Part shown: one piece after another, positions 1 through 11,778 of the stretch | Layout: each line of letters begins with the position of its first letter | Position numbering within the stretch: the stretch's first letter is position 1 | Position numbers and translations under genes: made by a program | Notes under the pieces: generated by a model | The model's input: only the letters and a program-made list of their open reading frames with translations | Database searches by the model: none | Told to the model about the DNA's origin: nothing | NCBI GenBank assembly: GCA_950022295.1 | Contig: OX465601.1 | Span: 72,239,501-72,303,500, forward strand | DNA: 64,000 nt | From: Bromus sterilis | Lineage: Eukaryota > Streptophyta > Magnoliopsida > Poales > Poaceae | Direction: 5' to 3'

Positions 1-1343
1 ATCATCGACGACGTAGTCAATCACAGGGGCATCGGCATCGGTCGTCGAGACTACCGGACAATAAGAGGGGGGGGGGGAAGAAACAATAAATACACGACAA
101 TGATAGCAATACAAATTCAAGACATGGCAATACGTCATACTAGGGCGAACTAACGCGGTGCTACATGTTGCAGATGAAACGGGAATTTAACCGGATATTT
201 TACCGGCTCCGGGTGATTACCGGACAGTGCAATCAGAGTAGGAATGTCCCATGTTCGGTATGTTAGAGGGGGGGGGTGGTTGGTGCACAGGTAGCGTATT
301 CTTGACCGTTGTATTTTTCTGATCAACTTTCATATATAAATTATTTTCATCGGAGTTACGGTTTAAAAGATATTAATTTCCAATGTTTAAATCATTTAAA
401 AGAATTTCTGGATTTTCTTTTATTAATAAACTCAACATTATCCAAAACATTAAAGTTGGCCGATTCAACACTGAAAAAAGGGACCCACATGTCATAGGCT
501 AGAGCCTTTGACCTGGTCAACTAACCAGTGGGTCCCACATATCATATACTGATATTTATAAATCCGTTTTATTTAATTTCTTACAAGTGGGGCCCAACTG
601 TCATTGAGACATAGTTGTTTTAACAATTATTTTAATTTAACAGAGGGTTAAGTGGGGCTGTCCCACATGTCAATGGCTATGCCAGTTAAACCAATTTATT
701 TAGCCAAATAATCACAAGGGGGGCTTTATCTCTAATCGGTTTTAGTTAGGGGGTTGGGGGTGGGTCCATCGGTCAGTGGCCCAGGCCACACACAACACAC
801 ATAGCCCACGGCCATGGCCGGAAAGCAGCAGCGGCGAGCCACAACGGCCAGCACCGGCGAGGCCGGGGCTGGCTGTAACAGCCCAGTTTTCAAAAAAATT
901 AAATTTTTTGTTTTCGGTGTGAATTGTTTGATTGTCTGATTTGTTTGCGGTGTTTGCATCCCCGATTTATCGATCGACGATTATTTCCCCCCCCCCTATT
1001 ATCTCGTACCGGATGGAGACCGACCCTTGCCACCCTGACACTCGACCTTTGCGACACCGGGTTTCACCCGATCACCGTCGCGAAAATCGCACGAGACCAC
1101 CCGCAGCCAACGGAACAAAAAACCCCGTTTAATAATTAAACGGGATATTTTTATAGCGCACCGTAAAGTGTTCTCGGAACGGTTCCAGCGCGAGGTGAAT
1201 GCCGCCAGCTCGACGCGTTGGTCGCGCAGTTTGAAGTTTTACCCGAATCGGAGGTACTGCGGACCCCCGGCGGTCAGAAACGTGAGCACCGCGCGCGCGA
1301 GAGAAAAATCGGGGATGTTTTTGCAAACTGCCAGCCACCAGGG

Positions 1344-1353
1344 CTATATAAAG
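1344..1353 (+). promoter_or_regulatory. TATA box of solo LTR S1
   Basis: CTATATAAAG lies about 470 bases into the LTR. It is followed within 40 bases by pyrimidine-rich sequence containing two CTAGGGTTT-like motifs, and then by a GC-rich leader. This is the usual order for an LTR U3 promoter and the start of R. It is the best evidence that S1 reads on the plus strand. Confidence 0.6.
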
Positions 1354-2337
1354 ACCACCACACTCCCACCCCTTTCTAGGGTTTCCCTAGCCAAAATTTT
1401 GCAGCCACACCCCTGATCTCCACTCAAATCTGCCCCCAAATCCATCTCTCCACCGAAACCCTAACCCCAGCAGTTTCTGGCCATCGGATCGCGAAATCGA
1501 GGGCTCTCGTGGTGTCCACGTAGCCCCTCCAGCCTCCTCCCCGTCGAATTGGGCCCCGCAGGGCCTGGAGCGCCGCCGCGGGCCCGCTAGGGCCCGAATC
1601 CCGCCGCCTGCCGTGGAGGTCTCCCGCGCCGCCGCGTCGCCGGCTGTAGGCGAGCCGCGCGCCGACCATCCTCCTCTCCCTCTCCTCCCGCGCGTGCCCC
1701 TCCTTCTCCTCTCACCTTGGCCTCCCTCTCCCTTCCCAGGTTCCCGCGCCGCCGCCGCCATGGAAAGCTCGGCCGAGCCGACCGCCGTCCTCCGCTCGCG
1801 GCGCCGCGCCGCCCAACCTCGCGCCGACTCGCCGCCTGCCACCAGTGCCGAATCCGGCCGGCCCAACCGCCTCCAGCCTCCTCAAGCCACTCCGCCGTCG
1901 TGCCCCCTCGCCGGACGACCACATCGGCCGGCGGCCGCCGCCCCCTTCGAAGACCCGATCCAGATTGGATCGGGCACGCAGCCCACCCGCGCGCGCCACC
2001 TTGGGCCGGTGAGGCCCTTTTTTTTGTTTTGCTACTGCTGCTGTGGGCCGGACCAAGCGAGGTCGTGCTCCTTTTTTTCCCCTGAGCACTTTGTTTTTCT
2101 TTTATTTTTCTGCTAAGTCTGGAAATAACTGCTGCTGATCCCGTTTTGTAATGCGATTTCCCGTTGATCCGTAGCTCCGATGAACGTGCCCCCAAAATGA
2201 AAGTTGCTTAGAATTGTGCCAACTTCAATTAATATTTTGTGAGCATTTGCATTTGAGGTCATATTGATTGTGTAATTGTGTGCTAAACAGGGCTACCTGT
2301 CATTAACTGCTGCTAAGTTGCTGTAACTTTTATTTTA

Positions 2338-2600
2338 TTGCAACTTCGGGTGACGATTGCTTCGCAACCGTTCATCGGAATTGATTGATTCCTTTTGCGT
2401 TGCGTTAAGCATTGTTTATACTTAAGTTCCATGCATTCACATGCCATAATTGCTTTCTGCATCATGAATGTATCTTCAACCAAAGTAGCTAACCTGCTGT
2501 GGTTGTGCTGCTGTTTATATTTTGTTGCAACTTCGGTCGACGAGTGTGTCGCGACCGTTTATCGGAATTGAGTGATTCCAATTGCATATTGTTAAGCATC
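2338..2600 (+). repeat. Degenerate tandem duplication inside S1 (period about 187)
   Basis: A block beginning TTGCAACTTCGG at 2338 recurs at 2525. Both copies carry the order CAACTTCGG, a CGA-containing spacer, CGCAACCGTT or CGCGACCGTT, CATCGGAATTGA or TATCGGAATTGA, GTGATTCC or TTGATTCC, and GTTAAGCAT. The offset is about 187 bases, and the bases before and after each block are also alike. This is an old internal duplication of the LTR. No function can be read from it. Confidence 0.75.
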
Positions 2601-5600
2601 ACGTCTACTTTCATTACATGTATTGCATCTTTATGTTAGCATTACTGGTCATATAGTTATTGAGCTCCAAAGTTGCTATGCTGGTGTTTTTGACAACCAC
2701 CTCTGTTTTTCTCTAAGTATGTAACGTCACGATGCCATGTTGTTTGCTTAATATCTTTTGATATATGATGCCTATTTGCATGATTCTTTTTGCCATGCCT
2801 TACCTGCCATGTCTACTTTATTTCAATGTCATTTGTGAGCATGTTTGCATTCATTGTCCTGTTTATGCATTCCTTTAAAGTGTGCTTCGTGATGTTGGCA
2901 CATTGGGCCCGTAACTTGTTTTGCTTATATCTTTTTAACCGTAACTCCGTTTGGGGTGTTCTTTATATGTAACTTGATTAGTTTTTCGTGTACTTTGTGT
3001 TTATGCTATTGTTTTCTGTTGTTAACCAACCTAAAATATGGTCTAGGACAGAACAATACCAAATGTTTTAATTGTCGTGGGGCACTTAGTGGATGCCATG
3101 TTTAGGTTGTGCCTCACTTAAATTGACTAGCACAGATAGTTTCCTTTATGCTTGACCTCTTGTCATTTTTGTGTGCTATGCCATGCTTGCTTGAGTTTCC
3201 ATGTTAATAACCGTTGATTGATCACCTGTAGCTAAGCAACTTGAACCACCGTAAACGTGCGGTATTCGTCGTGTGTGACCGATACCCCACTTAAACTGTT
3301 AGTAACCGTTCTCGACGATAGATCCGTATCGTGTTGCCGTGTCGTGTGATGTCTTCTTGATCTTGTGTTGCCCCGTAGTAATAGAGTTCTTGCTCGTTGA
3401 TTGCTTTCCAGTGTTTATCGTCTTGTGTGCTTCCGCGGGTACCTCTCGGAGACGATGCGAGCTTGCGATCAACTACACTTTCGGAACCCGACTTATCAAC
3501 AGGCAAGGACTATACATTACTTATGATCCATTCTATTTCAACCAGCGGTTTGCATGCTAGTCTAGGTTAGTTTCGATGTTTGATCCTACCACATGTTTAC
3601 AACCTCTTTCAAACCGATACAGCCATGTCCCTTCCCAGCAAACCTTGTACTGCTATGTTACTATTGCTCGTTGCTCAGCCCCTGCTTACTATGCATGCTT
3701 AGGATGCTACGATGTTACCCTGTTACTCCTTGGGTTGGGATATCACATTTATCATTATTATTATTGTTGTTGATGATATGATTATTATAATGTTGACTAT
3801 ATTCGACGAAGGATGGAAGGTTTAGGCTATCCCGCCCCGACGCTTTGTTCCATTCGAGTCACCTAGGATCCGAGTTCCTGGTATTGGTTTTAAGACTGAG
3901 CGTGCCTAACCGCATGTGGGATTATATGGGGTCCCCTTTTCTTACCTACCTAGCTTCAAGCATTTCCAGTGGTGGCCCAAGCTGATTCACCATTTGAAAC
4001 CGTGTGTGGGCTGGTCAGCTGCCAGTAGTTTTTAAACCAACCCGGACCAGTGGAGACATGGTTTCCCTATTGGTCCACCTTTGACCGGCGAGGGCCCGAG
4101 GCCTCACGTGAGGTGTCTTGGTAACCCAAACCCTGTTGAGACGGAAGAGTCCGATCCGAGAGCGTGGCCAGCTTTTGGATTGGGTGTCGACTCCCCAGGG
4201 GCCACTCGGTTTTGTTTGTTGTTAGCTAGAGGGACCTGTCGTTTTGGATCTCTTAGAACTAAATCATAAAATGGTTGCCTGTGATGGGTAGCAACTGAGA
4301 GATATGTGCGTGCGTGCGGAGCCTTGTAATGGGCAGTTGGTACACCCCTGCAGGGTTAAATCTTTTCGAGAAGCCGTGTCCACGGTTATGGACGACTTGA
4401 GACCTACTCCTTGTTCATAGAGAACAACAACCGAGATAATTTTAATACAACTTGATCAACGTGTGTGTGTGCCTTGACTGCCTCTTCTTCGTCGGGATGC
4501 GAAGAGGAGGACAAGGATAGGATAGGTGTTATGTTTGCGTTGTAGTTGATAGCAAGACTTGTTGGAGGCGATTCCTCATCGAATGCTTGGCTTCTTACCT
4601 TACTCTCTAGATCGTTAGCCACTTCATAAATGCTAGTGCGGCAGAAACCTCACCATTTACCCCTTCCTTACCATAAACTACTAGTTGTCCTAGAATGACG
4701 AGTGATGAAGTCCTTGCTGGGTCAGATGACCACTACAGTTGGATTCTGAGTACCTCTGTACTCATGATACTACCCCCAAACTCTTTTCAGGGTTCCTGAT
4801 CGACAACAGGTATGGTGATCGACGTTTCACGTGGAGACTCGACGACGACTAGTTAGGCGGATCCCTGCGGAGGGCCTGGACCCGTGTGGTTATGGGAATC
4901 GATGTTTTTCTCTTTGCCAGTAGGCTTTCGATTGTAGTCTGTACTCAGACATATATCTTCCGCTGTTGTATTGTATTAAGGCAGTTGTATGGCTCTTGTA
5001 TGAGATGTTGTATCCTTGTATCTGTAATGTTGTGATATCATGTTGGAAATCCGAGGCATATGACGTTGTCATATGTCGCGGTGGGACTGATATGTGCTTC
5101 GTCCCCGGATCTGGATGGAAACATCTAGATCTGGAACTGTACCGCATATCGGGCCTTACACCGGCCGACAGTGGCGTGGTTGGTGGCGGCGCGTGCGGGC
5201 ACGCGCACTCGCGCAAGGGGCGGGCGGCGCGGGGGCATGGCAAGGGCAGAGCTAGCGCAGCGTGCGCCCAGCCATGCCGGCCGCCGGAGTTTGGCCTCGA
5301 GTCAAAATGGCACCGGGGCTCGTGTTCAACCAATCAAAGGTGCATGCAGCAACGTGGGAAGGCCCTGAGCTCATTCATGTGCTCAGATGGCCTCGGGATG
5401 GCTGGTGGCTACTACGGGGAGTTCCACCACGATGGCAAGCTCCGTGCGGTGCAAAACAAGACGACAACGACACTACAGTTACGGACTAGAAGCGGAAACA
5501 AAAGGGGAGGGAAGGCAGCCTCAAATCGATCGCGCAGGGAAGCACTAGACGCTCGGGGAAGCCAGGACGGTGATGTATTCGACGATGACGACCGACGGCC

Positions 5601-5629
5601 GTGGAGGAGGGGATCGGCTCGATGGCGAG

Positions 5630-6070
5630 TGACGAGGATGTGCCTCGGCAAATCCCATGGTCAGGGACCCTGTGTTAGATCGTAGAGAGGAAAGGTTGGC
5701 GATACTCGTCGGTTGACAGGAGAAGCACTTCCTGCTCGATTGTATTATGCGAGGGGGTGATTACAGTGGGAGTCAAGGCGAGTTCACGCTAGACTAGGGG
5801 TGTTGATTGTAGATTGGATGTCCTGAGACGTCCCCCCTCCCAGCCTTTATATACTAGGCTAGGTCTCGGAGAGTCCATCTCAGGTTTACAGGGGTGTTTG
5901 CCTAATTCTATCCTTGCCTTAAATGTCGTGACTTCCATATTGATCGCGGACTCCTACGTCTGTGCTTGGAGCGGGCCACCGTGGGCCTGTCGAAACTTCC
6001 AGCGGGCCTCTTGTCTTCGTATGCACCATGTATCCTCACACGCAGGAGTCATGGGGTCACCCCCTCATCA
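5630..6070 (-). repeat. E4 3' LTR (left copy)
   Basis: It starts TGACGAGGAT and ends CCCTCATCA on the plus strand, and is 441 bases long. It aligns end to end with 10508-10947 and shows about 35-40 differences by eye (8-9 percent), many of them transitions. The five bases before it (gcgag) match those after the other LTR. The adjacent internal bases (gtagcccccgaatgc) read as a polypurine tract on the minus strand. Confidence 0.85.
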
Positions 6071-6196
6071 GTAGCCCCCGAATGCCTGGGGGACTCGAAG
6101 AGTCGTGCAGGGACTCGATTTTATCCCCGTTCACTTTTATATGCGCTGCACGGCTGCGAGTCGCTGGCAGCTATAGCCATGACAACTGTTTATTTC

Positions 6197-7516
6197 ACTA
6201 CTAGGAAAGGGCCTTATAGTGGCGTCCTTGTTTTTGCCTTTAGTGGTACATTTCAAATGCGCCACTAAGGAAAATCCACTAATAAGACCTTAATAGTGGC
6301 GCATTTCGAAATGCGCCACGCATAAGAGTTTTAGGGGTGGCACATTCTGAAAATGCACCACTATTAAAATTTTTTTTTTTGAATCTGGATAACGATTTTT
6401 TTATTTTTTCTTCTTAATCTCAGGTTAGTATGCTTAATTCCCGGTCACTATGCTTAATCTCAGGTCAATTTAACCTCCATGGTCGAACTTCCCCGAGGTT
6501 ACCCATCCTAGCACTACTCTAGCCCCAGCACGCTTAACTTTTCAGTTCTATTCAACTCCCCACTCCAGCTCACCTAGCAGGCACTTCTTGATATATCTAT
6601 CATACAAATCCTATTAAACCATGTTGATGTTCATGGGTGTAAAATTTTCAACTTTTTTTTGAAACTTCCCGATCGGTCCTCTAGCCTATTTTGAATTAAA
6701 AAAAATTAATATATTTTTTTAAAAATCATTTTTTTTCTGTTACTAGTGGCGCATTTCATACAAAATACGCCACTACTAAGTTCATTTTTTTTCATTTTCT
6801 TTGTCTCCAGATCTTCAAATGCCCGTAACTTTTTTCTGTTAGTTTTTTGAGGATTCTAAAAATGTTCAACGGGGATCCCCCGTTGGATTTGGATATAACT
6901 TTTCGAGTAGATGATTTTTCATATATAAAACTTTTTCATCAGAGTTCGTATGCAAAAGTTAAAGCCATTTTACGGAGTTCATGTTTCTAAATTGTCCTAA
7001 TAACTAGACCATATATGCAAAAAAAATTCCCCCATCAGAGTTCGTGTGCAAAAAAGTCAAAATTCATGTTTCTAAATTGTCCTAATAACTAGACCATATA
7101 TTACATGGGAATCTTATTTTCTTTTATTTTTTTGACATTTCCATCATTTATTTTATTTTATTTTCAAACTAAAAAGGTGGTCCATGGGGGGGGGGTGGTG
7201 TATTTGTGTATTGGAAATTTCCCGCCACATTTTTAGGTTAGTATGGCGCATATGCAAGATGCGGCACCCCTAAGCCCTTATGGGTGGCGCATTCTGAATG
7301 CGCCACTAATAATTCCTTAGGGGTGGCGCATTTCCAGAATGCGCCACCCATAAGCTCTTAGGGGTGGCGCATTTCCAAAATGCGCCACATATAAGGTTCT
7401 TAGGGGTGGCGCATTTCTCCAAATGCGCCACGTATGAGAGGATACAGGGCTGGCCCACTCTTAGGGGTGGCGCATTTTTAAGAGCTTATAGGTGGCGCAT
7501 TACATAAAAGGTGTCT
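6197..7516 (+). mobile_element. CACTA DNA transposon fragment, non-autonomous, 3' end missing
   Basis: It begins CACTACTAGGAAAGGG, the terminal motif of grass CACTA (En/Spm-like) transposons. It continues with many short subterminal repeats of the core GGCGCATTT / AAATGCGCCAC in both orientations, clustered at 6220-6365, 6745-6770 and 7240-7510. Such subterminal arrays are the transposase binding regions in this superfamily. No transposase reading frame is present. The reciprocal terminus (CCTAGTAGTG) does not occur downstream. Instead the sequence passes into E0-family LTR near 7510-7517. It sits inside E4. Confidence 0.8.
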
Positions 7517-9741
7517 TGGACATCCGAAAAACATGTGAAAGGTGTATCCGTGTTAGTTGATCCATTCTGAACAACTTTCGTGTTCAGAATAGATTCATCC
7601 GGAAAGTTTTACTGGCTCCGGGCAATCATCGGATAGCCGGTTCGAAGGGGGGGGGTATCGATGTTCATTGTGTTAGGGGGTGTGGTAGACGAACGGATAG
7701 CGTATTCGTATTCTACGTATTTTTCTCATCAACTTTCATGTATGACATATTTTGATACGACTTACGGTTTAAAAGATATTGAATTTCAAAGTTTAAACCA
7801 TTTTTAAACATTTCTTTTATTATTTAAATCAAACATTATCCATATCTTTATCCACAACAGTATTCTGACTAGAGGGACCCACATGTCATAGAGAGTGGCT
7901 ATTAAAGCATTTTATTTATTTAAACAGTACAGAAGGGCCCACTAGTCATAGTCACATTTTATAATCTAAATTTTATTAACTTAACAGGCTGGGCCCACAT
8001 GTCAGCCCCTCAGAGTTATTATAATTTTAACTTAAGCATTTTTATCAGTTAAAAGGGGTGGGGCCCAATGGTCAGTGGGTTAGGGGGGGGTTTATTTTCC
8101 ATTTGATTTTAATTAGCTGGCTAATTAGGTGTGTGGGGCTCAATGATCAGTGAGGGTGGGGGGTTAGCTAACATGGGAATAACCCCAATTAACAGGTATG
8201 CGCGCACGCACGCACAAGCGCTGGCGGCGAGGTCCTGGCGGCCATCTCCGGCGACGAGAGCACGCACGGGTCGTCTCTTTCGAGAGCCCGCAGCACGACG
8301 CATCAGTAGGTGGCGGAAACAGGGGAAGGGGTGGACAATGCTCGCCGGAATCGAGTTCATGGCGGCGACTAGAGCCACTGCGTCGACGAGAGCGGCGCGA
8401 GAGAGGTCAAACCGGCGAGCCACAAGGGGAACGGAGGGTGGGGATCGAACATCGGCGGTGCTGCGAGTCTACGGTGCACTCCATCGTCAACGAGGCGGAC
8501 CGAAGCAGCGACTACGACGTGGTACGGGCGGCGGCCGGAGCGCGCATCGACGAGAACGACGCTAGGGGCACGGAGCGACGGGGAAAACCAGGGGGAATCG
8601 GGAAGGAACTCACAGGAAACGCGTAGGGGGCGGAAGTGGGCTCGGGGGAGCTCTAGCGCGGCCGGAATTTGACTGCCACTCCGGCGACCCGAGGTAGAAG
8701 ACGACGTCGATTCGGCGTGTGAGAGGCGTCCCGACTTGATTCCTTGCGTACGAAGATGAAGATGACCACGACGAGCTCATTGGACACGCAGGCTTGGCCC
8801 GGGGACGGCGGTGGCCGTGTGTGCTCACGAGCTTGCGCCCATGGCGGCTTGGACGGTTAAAAAAATGGCGAGGCGAGGATTGATTTCGATCTTGGGCTAC
8901 AGGGGGAGGGCGCTAGGGTTTGCCAGAGGGGGGCGGCTCTTATCCCCCACGTCGACGGGAGGGGAGCATGTGAGGGAGCGGGGCTCCAGCGGCGCCCGTG
9001 TCCACGGCTGTGCCACAACGTCGAGCAGGTGGCCGACAGGACAGGGGCAGGTGGGAGGTGAGAGACGGTCTGGAGGAGTTGGGCCGGGGTGGGCCTTTGC
9101 CCAGGGCGTAGTAGTATAGGACTTTTCTTTTCCTTTTGCTTTCTGTTTCTTTTCTTTTCTCTTTATATTTTGTTTTGTTCAGCAATTGACCCTTGTAAAA
9201 CATATAACTAGACATAATAAATGTTTAGCAATATTTACTATTGCCACATAAAGTTTAAGACTTATATAAATTCTTTTGAATTTTATATAACCAATAAATG
9301 ATTATTATGGACTTATTTAGTATCGTTTTTATTTGTTTGGCCACCTAATTATTTTTATTCAAGGTGCCACTTGTTCCCATATCTGTGTTGCACTTTAGAG
9401 AGATGCCACACAAAATTTGGGCATTATTAAAAATCATTTAGTATTTGTTTTTGAACTGCAACTGATTAAATGTGACTTTTGACTGCTGTTTGGAATTGTT
9501 TGTATTATTTTATAGCTTGATAAATTCCCATGCACATATTATTATGACCTAATGATTATTAGGCATTTAATAAAATTGGTTGCACAATATTTGGATCAAG
9601 TTTTCTTTCCACTTGATTTTTTTATTCCATCCAAAGGGGTTTGAAAAAGATTTGATTCAATGCTGATCAAGTCATGGTTAATCACTGCGCTTAGTCATTA
9701 ATAAAAAGTGATCACTGTAGCTTGACACCGAGGGTGTTACA
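7517..9741 (-). mobile_element. Truncated LTR of the E0/S2 family inside E4
   Basis: The first bases (ggtgtcttggacatccg) match S2 from about 46202. The match continues through the fixed marker CTGAACAACTTTCGTGTTCAGAAT and the GC-rich middle to the LTR end GAGGGTGTTACA at 9741. About 2.2 kb of the LTR's other half is missing, and the break abuts the CACTA fragment. E4 internal sequence resumes at 9742. The GC-rich open frames at 8130-9120 are part of this LTR and are not genes. Confidence 0.8.
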
Positions 9742-9873
9742 ACTGGGTTTTTTTACTCCGGCGATTGCTTCTTTGGTCAGGTATGTTTTTTCTATGGTAC
9801 GATCCTCTTTTGCCGCTTCTGAGATCTGATGCCTGCTGCTCTCCGACTCGTCGTTCTTGTGGTTGCTGTGCTC

Positions 9874-10404
9874 CTATCTTTTGAATTCTTTTCTTGGTAT
9901 GGTTCCTGGTTCTCCAAGGGTGACGGTAATCTGTCCATTATTGTTAGGGTCGCTGCTTTTTCTGTTTGAACGTGCGTCTCTATGATTGCTCGGGTCGTCG
10001 TCTTGGCCTTTGTCGTCTGAGGTTGGCTCGCAAGTGTCTTCCATGAACACCTAGAACGGTGCCCTGGTTCCTAATCCTGTCACGTCTGTGGTGCGTTTTT
10101 TCCATGTTGGCAGTCCACCCGGGTAGTCGCGAGTGATGCAGAGCTTGGTGTCGGGGTGGGAGTCGCGGCTGACTCGCAGAGTTGCCGTGTGGGCGGTTGC
10201 TTCGTCTTTGGTTGTTACGATTGTTGCCGCGGGTGCTCGAGCGTGATCCGTGAGGCGAAGAGTGCCCCAATGGTTGACGTAGATCTGGTACCCACCGATG
10301 GTCAGGTCGATGCCAGCGCGCAGGTTGGCGAAGGCTGGTCGCAGGGTCGGAAGGTGAGCCATGAAGCCGAGGGACCTGAATTGATCAGAATCTGCTCGAG
10401 CCAT
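9874..10404 (-). pseudogene. E4 gag-like gene with one internal stop
   Basis: From an ATG at 10404 the minus strand reads 176 codons to a TAG at 9874-9876, broken only by an in-frame TAG at 10051-10053. The start lies about 100 bases downstream of the primer site, as expected for gag. The first part has a compact, probably folded region with the segment DLTIGGYQIYVNHWGTLRL. It is followed by a basic segment and then an acidic, Gly/Asp-rich tail with many Asp and Asn residues. I do not recognise a named gag domain, and there is no CCHC zinc knuckle. An open frame extends upstream through the primer site into the LTR and is probably not translated. The role as a structural (gag-type) protein is inferred from position. 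Confidence 0.55.
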
Positions 10405-10487
10405 GGAGTCGTCGAGTTCTTGGGGGGTCGTCAACTTGATGGATGCCGACGAAGGGGCCGCCGAGATCGTGATTCCAACCTGTGAAG

Positions 10488-10507
10488 TCCCCACGGTCGG
10501 CGCCAAT
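10488..10507 (-). promoter_or_regulatory. E4 primer binding site
   Basis: On the minus strand, ATTGGCGCCGACCGTGGGGA directly follows the LTR end CCTCGTCA. It closely resembles the TTGGCGCCCACCGTGGGGC that follows the 5' LTR of E6, which supports its use as the minus-strand DNA primer site. I have not assigned the tRNA. Confidence 0.65.
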
Positions 10508-10947
10508 TGACGAGGATCAACCTCGGCAAATCCCATGGCCAGGGACCCTGGGTTAGATCGTAGAGAGGACAGGTTGGCGATACTCATCGGCTAACAGGAG
10601 AAGCACTTCGTGCTCGATTGTATTATGCGAGGGGGCGATTACAGTGGGAGTCAAGGCGAGTTCGCGCAAGACTATAGGTGTTGATTGTAGATTGGATGTC
10701 CTAAGACGTCCCCCTCCCAACCTTTATATACTAGGCTAGGTCTCGGAGAGTCCGTCTCAGGTTTACAGGGGTGTTTTCCTAATTCTATCCTTGCTTTAAC
10801 CGCCAAGTCGCGCATATTAATCGCGGACTCCTACGTCGGTGCTTGGAGCGGGCCACCCATGGGCATGTCAAAACTTCCAGCGGGCCTCTTGTCTTCGTAT
10901 GCACCAGGTATCCTCACACACAGGAGTCGTGGGGTCACCCCCTCGCA
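10508..10947 (-). repeat. E4 5' LTR (right copy)
   Basis: It runs from TGACGAGGAT to CCCCTCGCA on the plus strand and is 440 bases. The following gcgag is the TSD. On the minus strand TAGTATATAAAGG near 10722 is a good TATA box, and the primer site adjoins the LTR at 10507. The homologous copy is 5630-6070. Confidence 0.85.
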
Positions 10948-11778
10948 GCGAGCGTGCGGTGGCTCCCACCTCAGATTGACGCGAGCAGTCGAAGTAGTCG
11001 TCGACGGGGAGCGTGCTGGACACGACGGCTGGGGCTGGAGTGGACGTTGGCCGCACGGGTTCTCAAGCCCGCGGCCATGGCGGATTGGGTGTGGTGAGGT
11101 ACGAGGGAGCAGAGGGGGAAAATGATGTGGGGAAGCTCCAAGGGAGGCAGGGCGTGATCTTTATCCTCCACGAACTCTGTAGCACGGCCGTTGTCGATGC
11201 GTGAGTGGCCAGAGGGGGCGAACGGGTTCGGCGGCGACAGCCGGCTCGATCGCCATGGCGCTGGAGTGAACAGGGGAGGGGAAGGGCCGGGGTGGGCCAT
11301 GGTGGGCTTTGCCCTGGGCGGGTTATAGGTTTTTCTAATTTCTTTTTGTTTTATGTTTCTTTTTCTTTTCTGTTTCATTTTAATTTTTGTTGTATTTTAA
11401 TTTTGTAAAATATGGGACTTGCTCCAATATTTCTATTCCACTATAATAGGCTGTTACGAAAAGTTTGGGATAATTATAAATTCCTTTGACTTTTCTATAA
11501 TTATTAAATGAGTATTTGGTCGGCTTTAGCTACTGGTTTGAATTGTCTGACATATTTAAATATGGTAATAAATACCCAATGTTGGTTTTAACATCGTAAA
11601 CTGATTTTTAAGCATTTAAGAAAAATGGTTGCACAATTTTTGGGCAAGGTTTTATTTCCACATAGATTTGAAATTTTTATTTGGTCTGAATTGGAATCCA
11701 GACATGATCAAGCATTGCAACCACAGTGACTTAGCATTATCATGGGTGATTACTGTTAGATGACACCGGGGTGTTACA

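Larger units (their letters stand above)
874..5160 (+). mobile_element. S1, solo LTR of a gypsy-type retrotransposon (4.3 kb)
   Basis: It begins TGTAACAGCCC and ends GGGCCTTACA, which are imperfect inverted termini of LTR type. It is flanked by ctggc (869-873) and ccggc (5161-5165), a five-base target duplication with one C/T change. No internal domain, primer site or second LTR is present, so it is a solo LTR left by LTR-LTR recombination. The sequence passes from a promoter-like part with a TATA box near 1346, through a very GC-rich leader (about 1500-2000), into a long AT-richer part without coding signal. Orientation is inferred from the TATA box. The family is not recognised. Confidence 0.85.
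5630..10947 (-). mobile_element. E4, small gypsy-type LTR retrotransposon, minus orientation
   Basis: Two LTRs of about 440 bases (5630-6070 and 10508-10947) bound this element. Five-base duplications gcgag flank it at 5625-5629 and 10948-10952. On the minus strand, a primer-site-like GGCGCCGACCGTGGGGAC directly follows the right-hand LTR, and a TATA box reads from both LTRs near 10722 and 5843. A G-rich tract reads toward the left LTR. These features put its 5' end on the right. The internal region keeps only a gag-like gene (9874-10404) and was invaded by a CACTA element and an E0-family LTR. No protease, reverse transcriptase or integrase is visible, so it is non-autonomous or heavily deleted. 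Confidence 0.87.
1..11778 (-). repeat. E0 LTR (about 4 kb family), interrupted by S1 and E4
   Basis: The outermost LTR of the window. Its surviving pieces are 1-873, 5166-5629 and 10953-11778. Position 1 aligns with about 45943 of the complete solo LTR S2 (44038-48032), so the LTR began roughly 1.9 kb before the window. It ends with GGGGTGTTACA at 11778. A C-rich tract just inside (ctcccccact, from 11781) reads as a polypurine tract on the minus strand, so the element runs right to left and this is its 3' LTR. Its GC-rich middle was hit by S1 and its distal part by E4. Removing both gives a continuous match to S2. The low-complexity reading frames inside are LTR sequence, not genes. Confidence 0.82.

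Noticed and set aside
1387..2195. Several long overlapping GC-rich open frames on both strands
   Set aside because: They lie in the GC-rich part of solo LTR S1, overlap in all frames and have low-complexity Arg/Ala/Gly/Pro translations. They are a composition effect.
5412..5685. GC-rich ORF pair at 4890-5685 as a possible gene
   Set aside because: The frames cross the border between solo LTR S1 and the E0 LTR at 5160, so they cannot be one ancestral gene.
8121..9215. GC-rich open frames resembling a small gene cluster
   Set aside because: They fall inside an E0-family LTR fragment. The corresponding parts of S2 and E0 do not keep the same frames.
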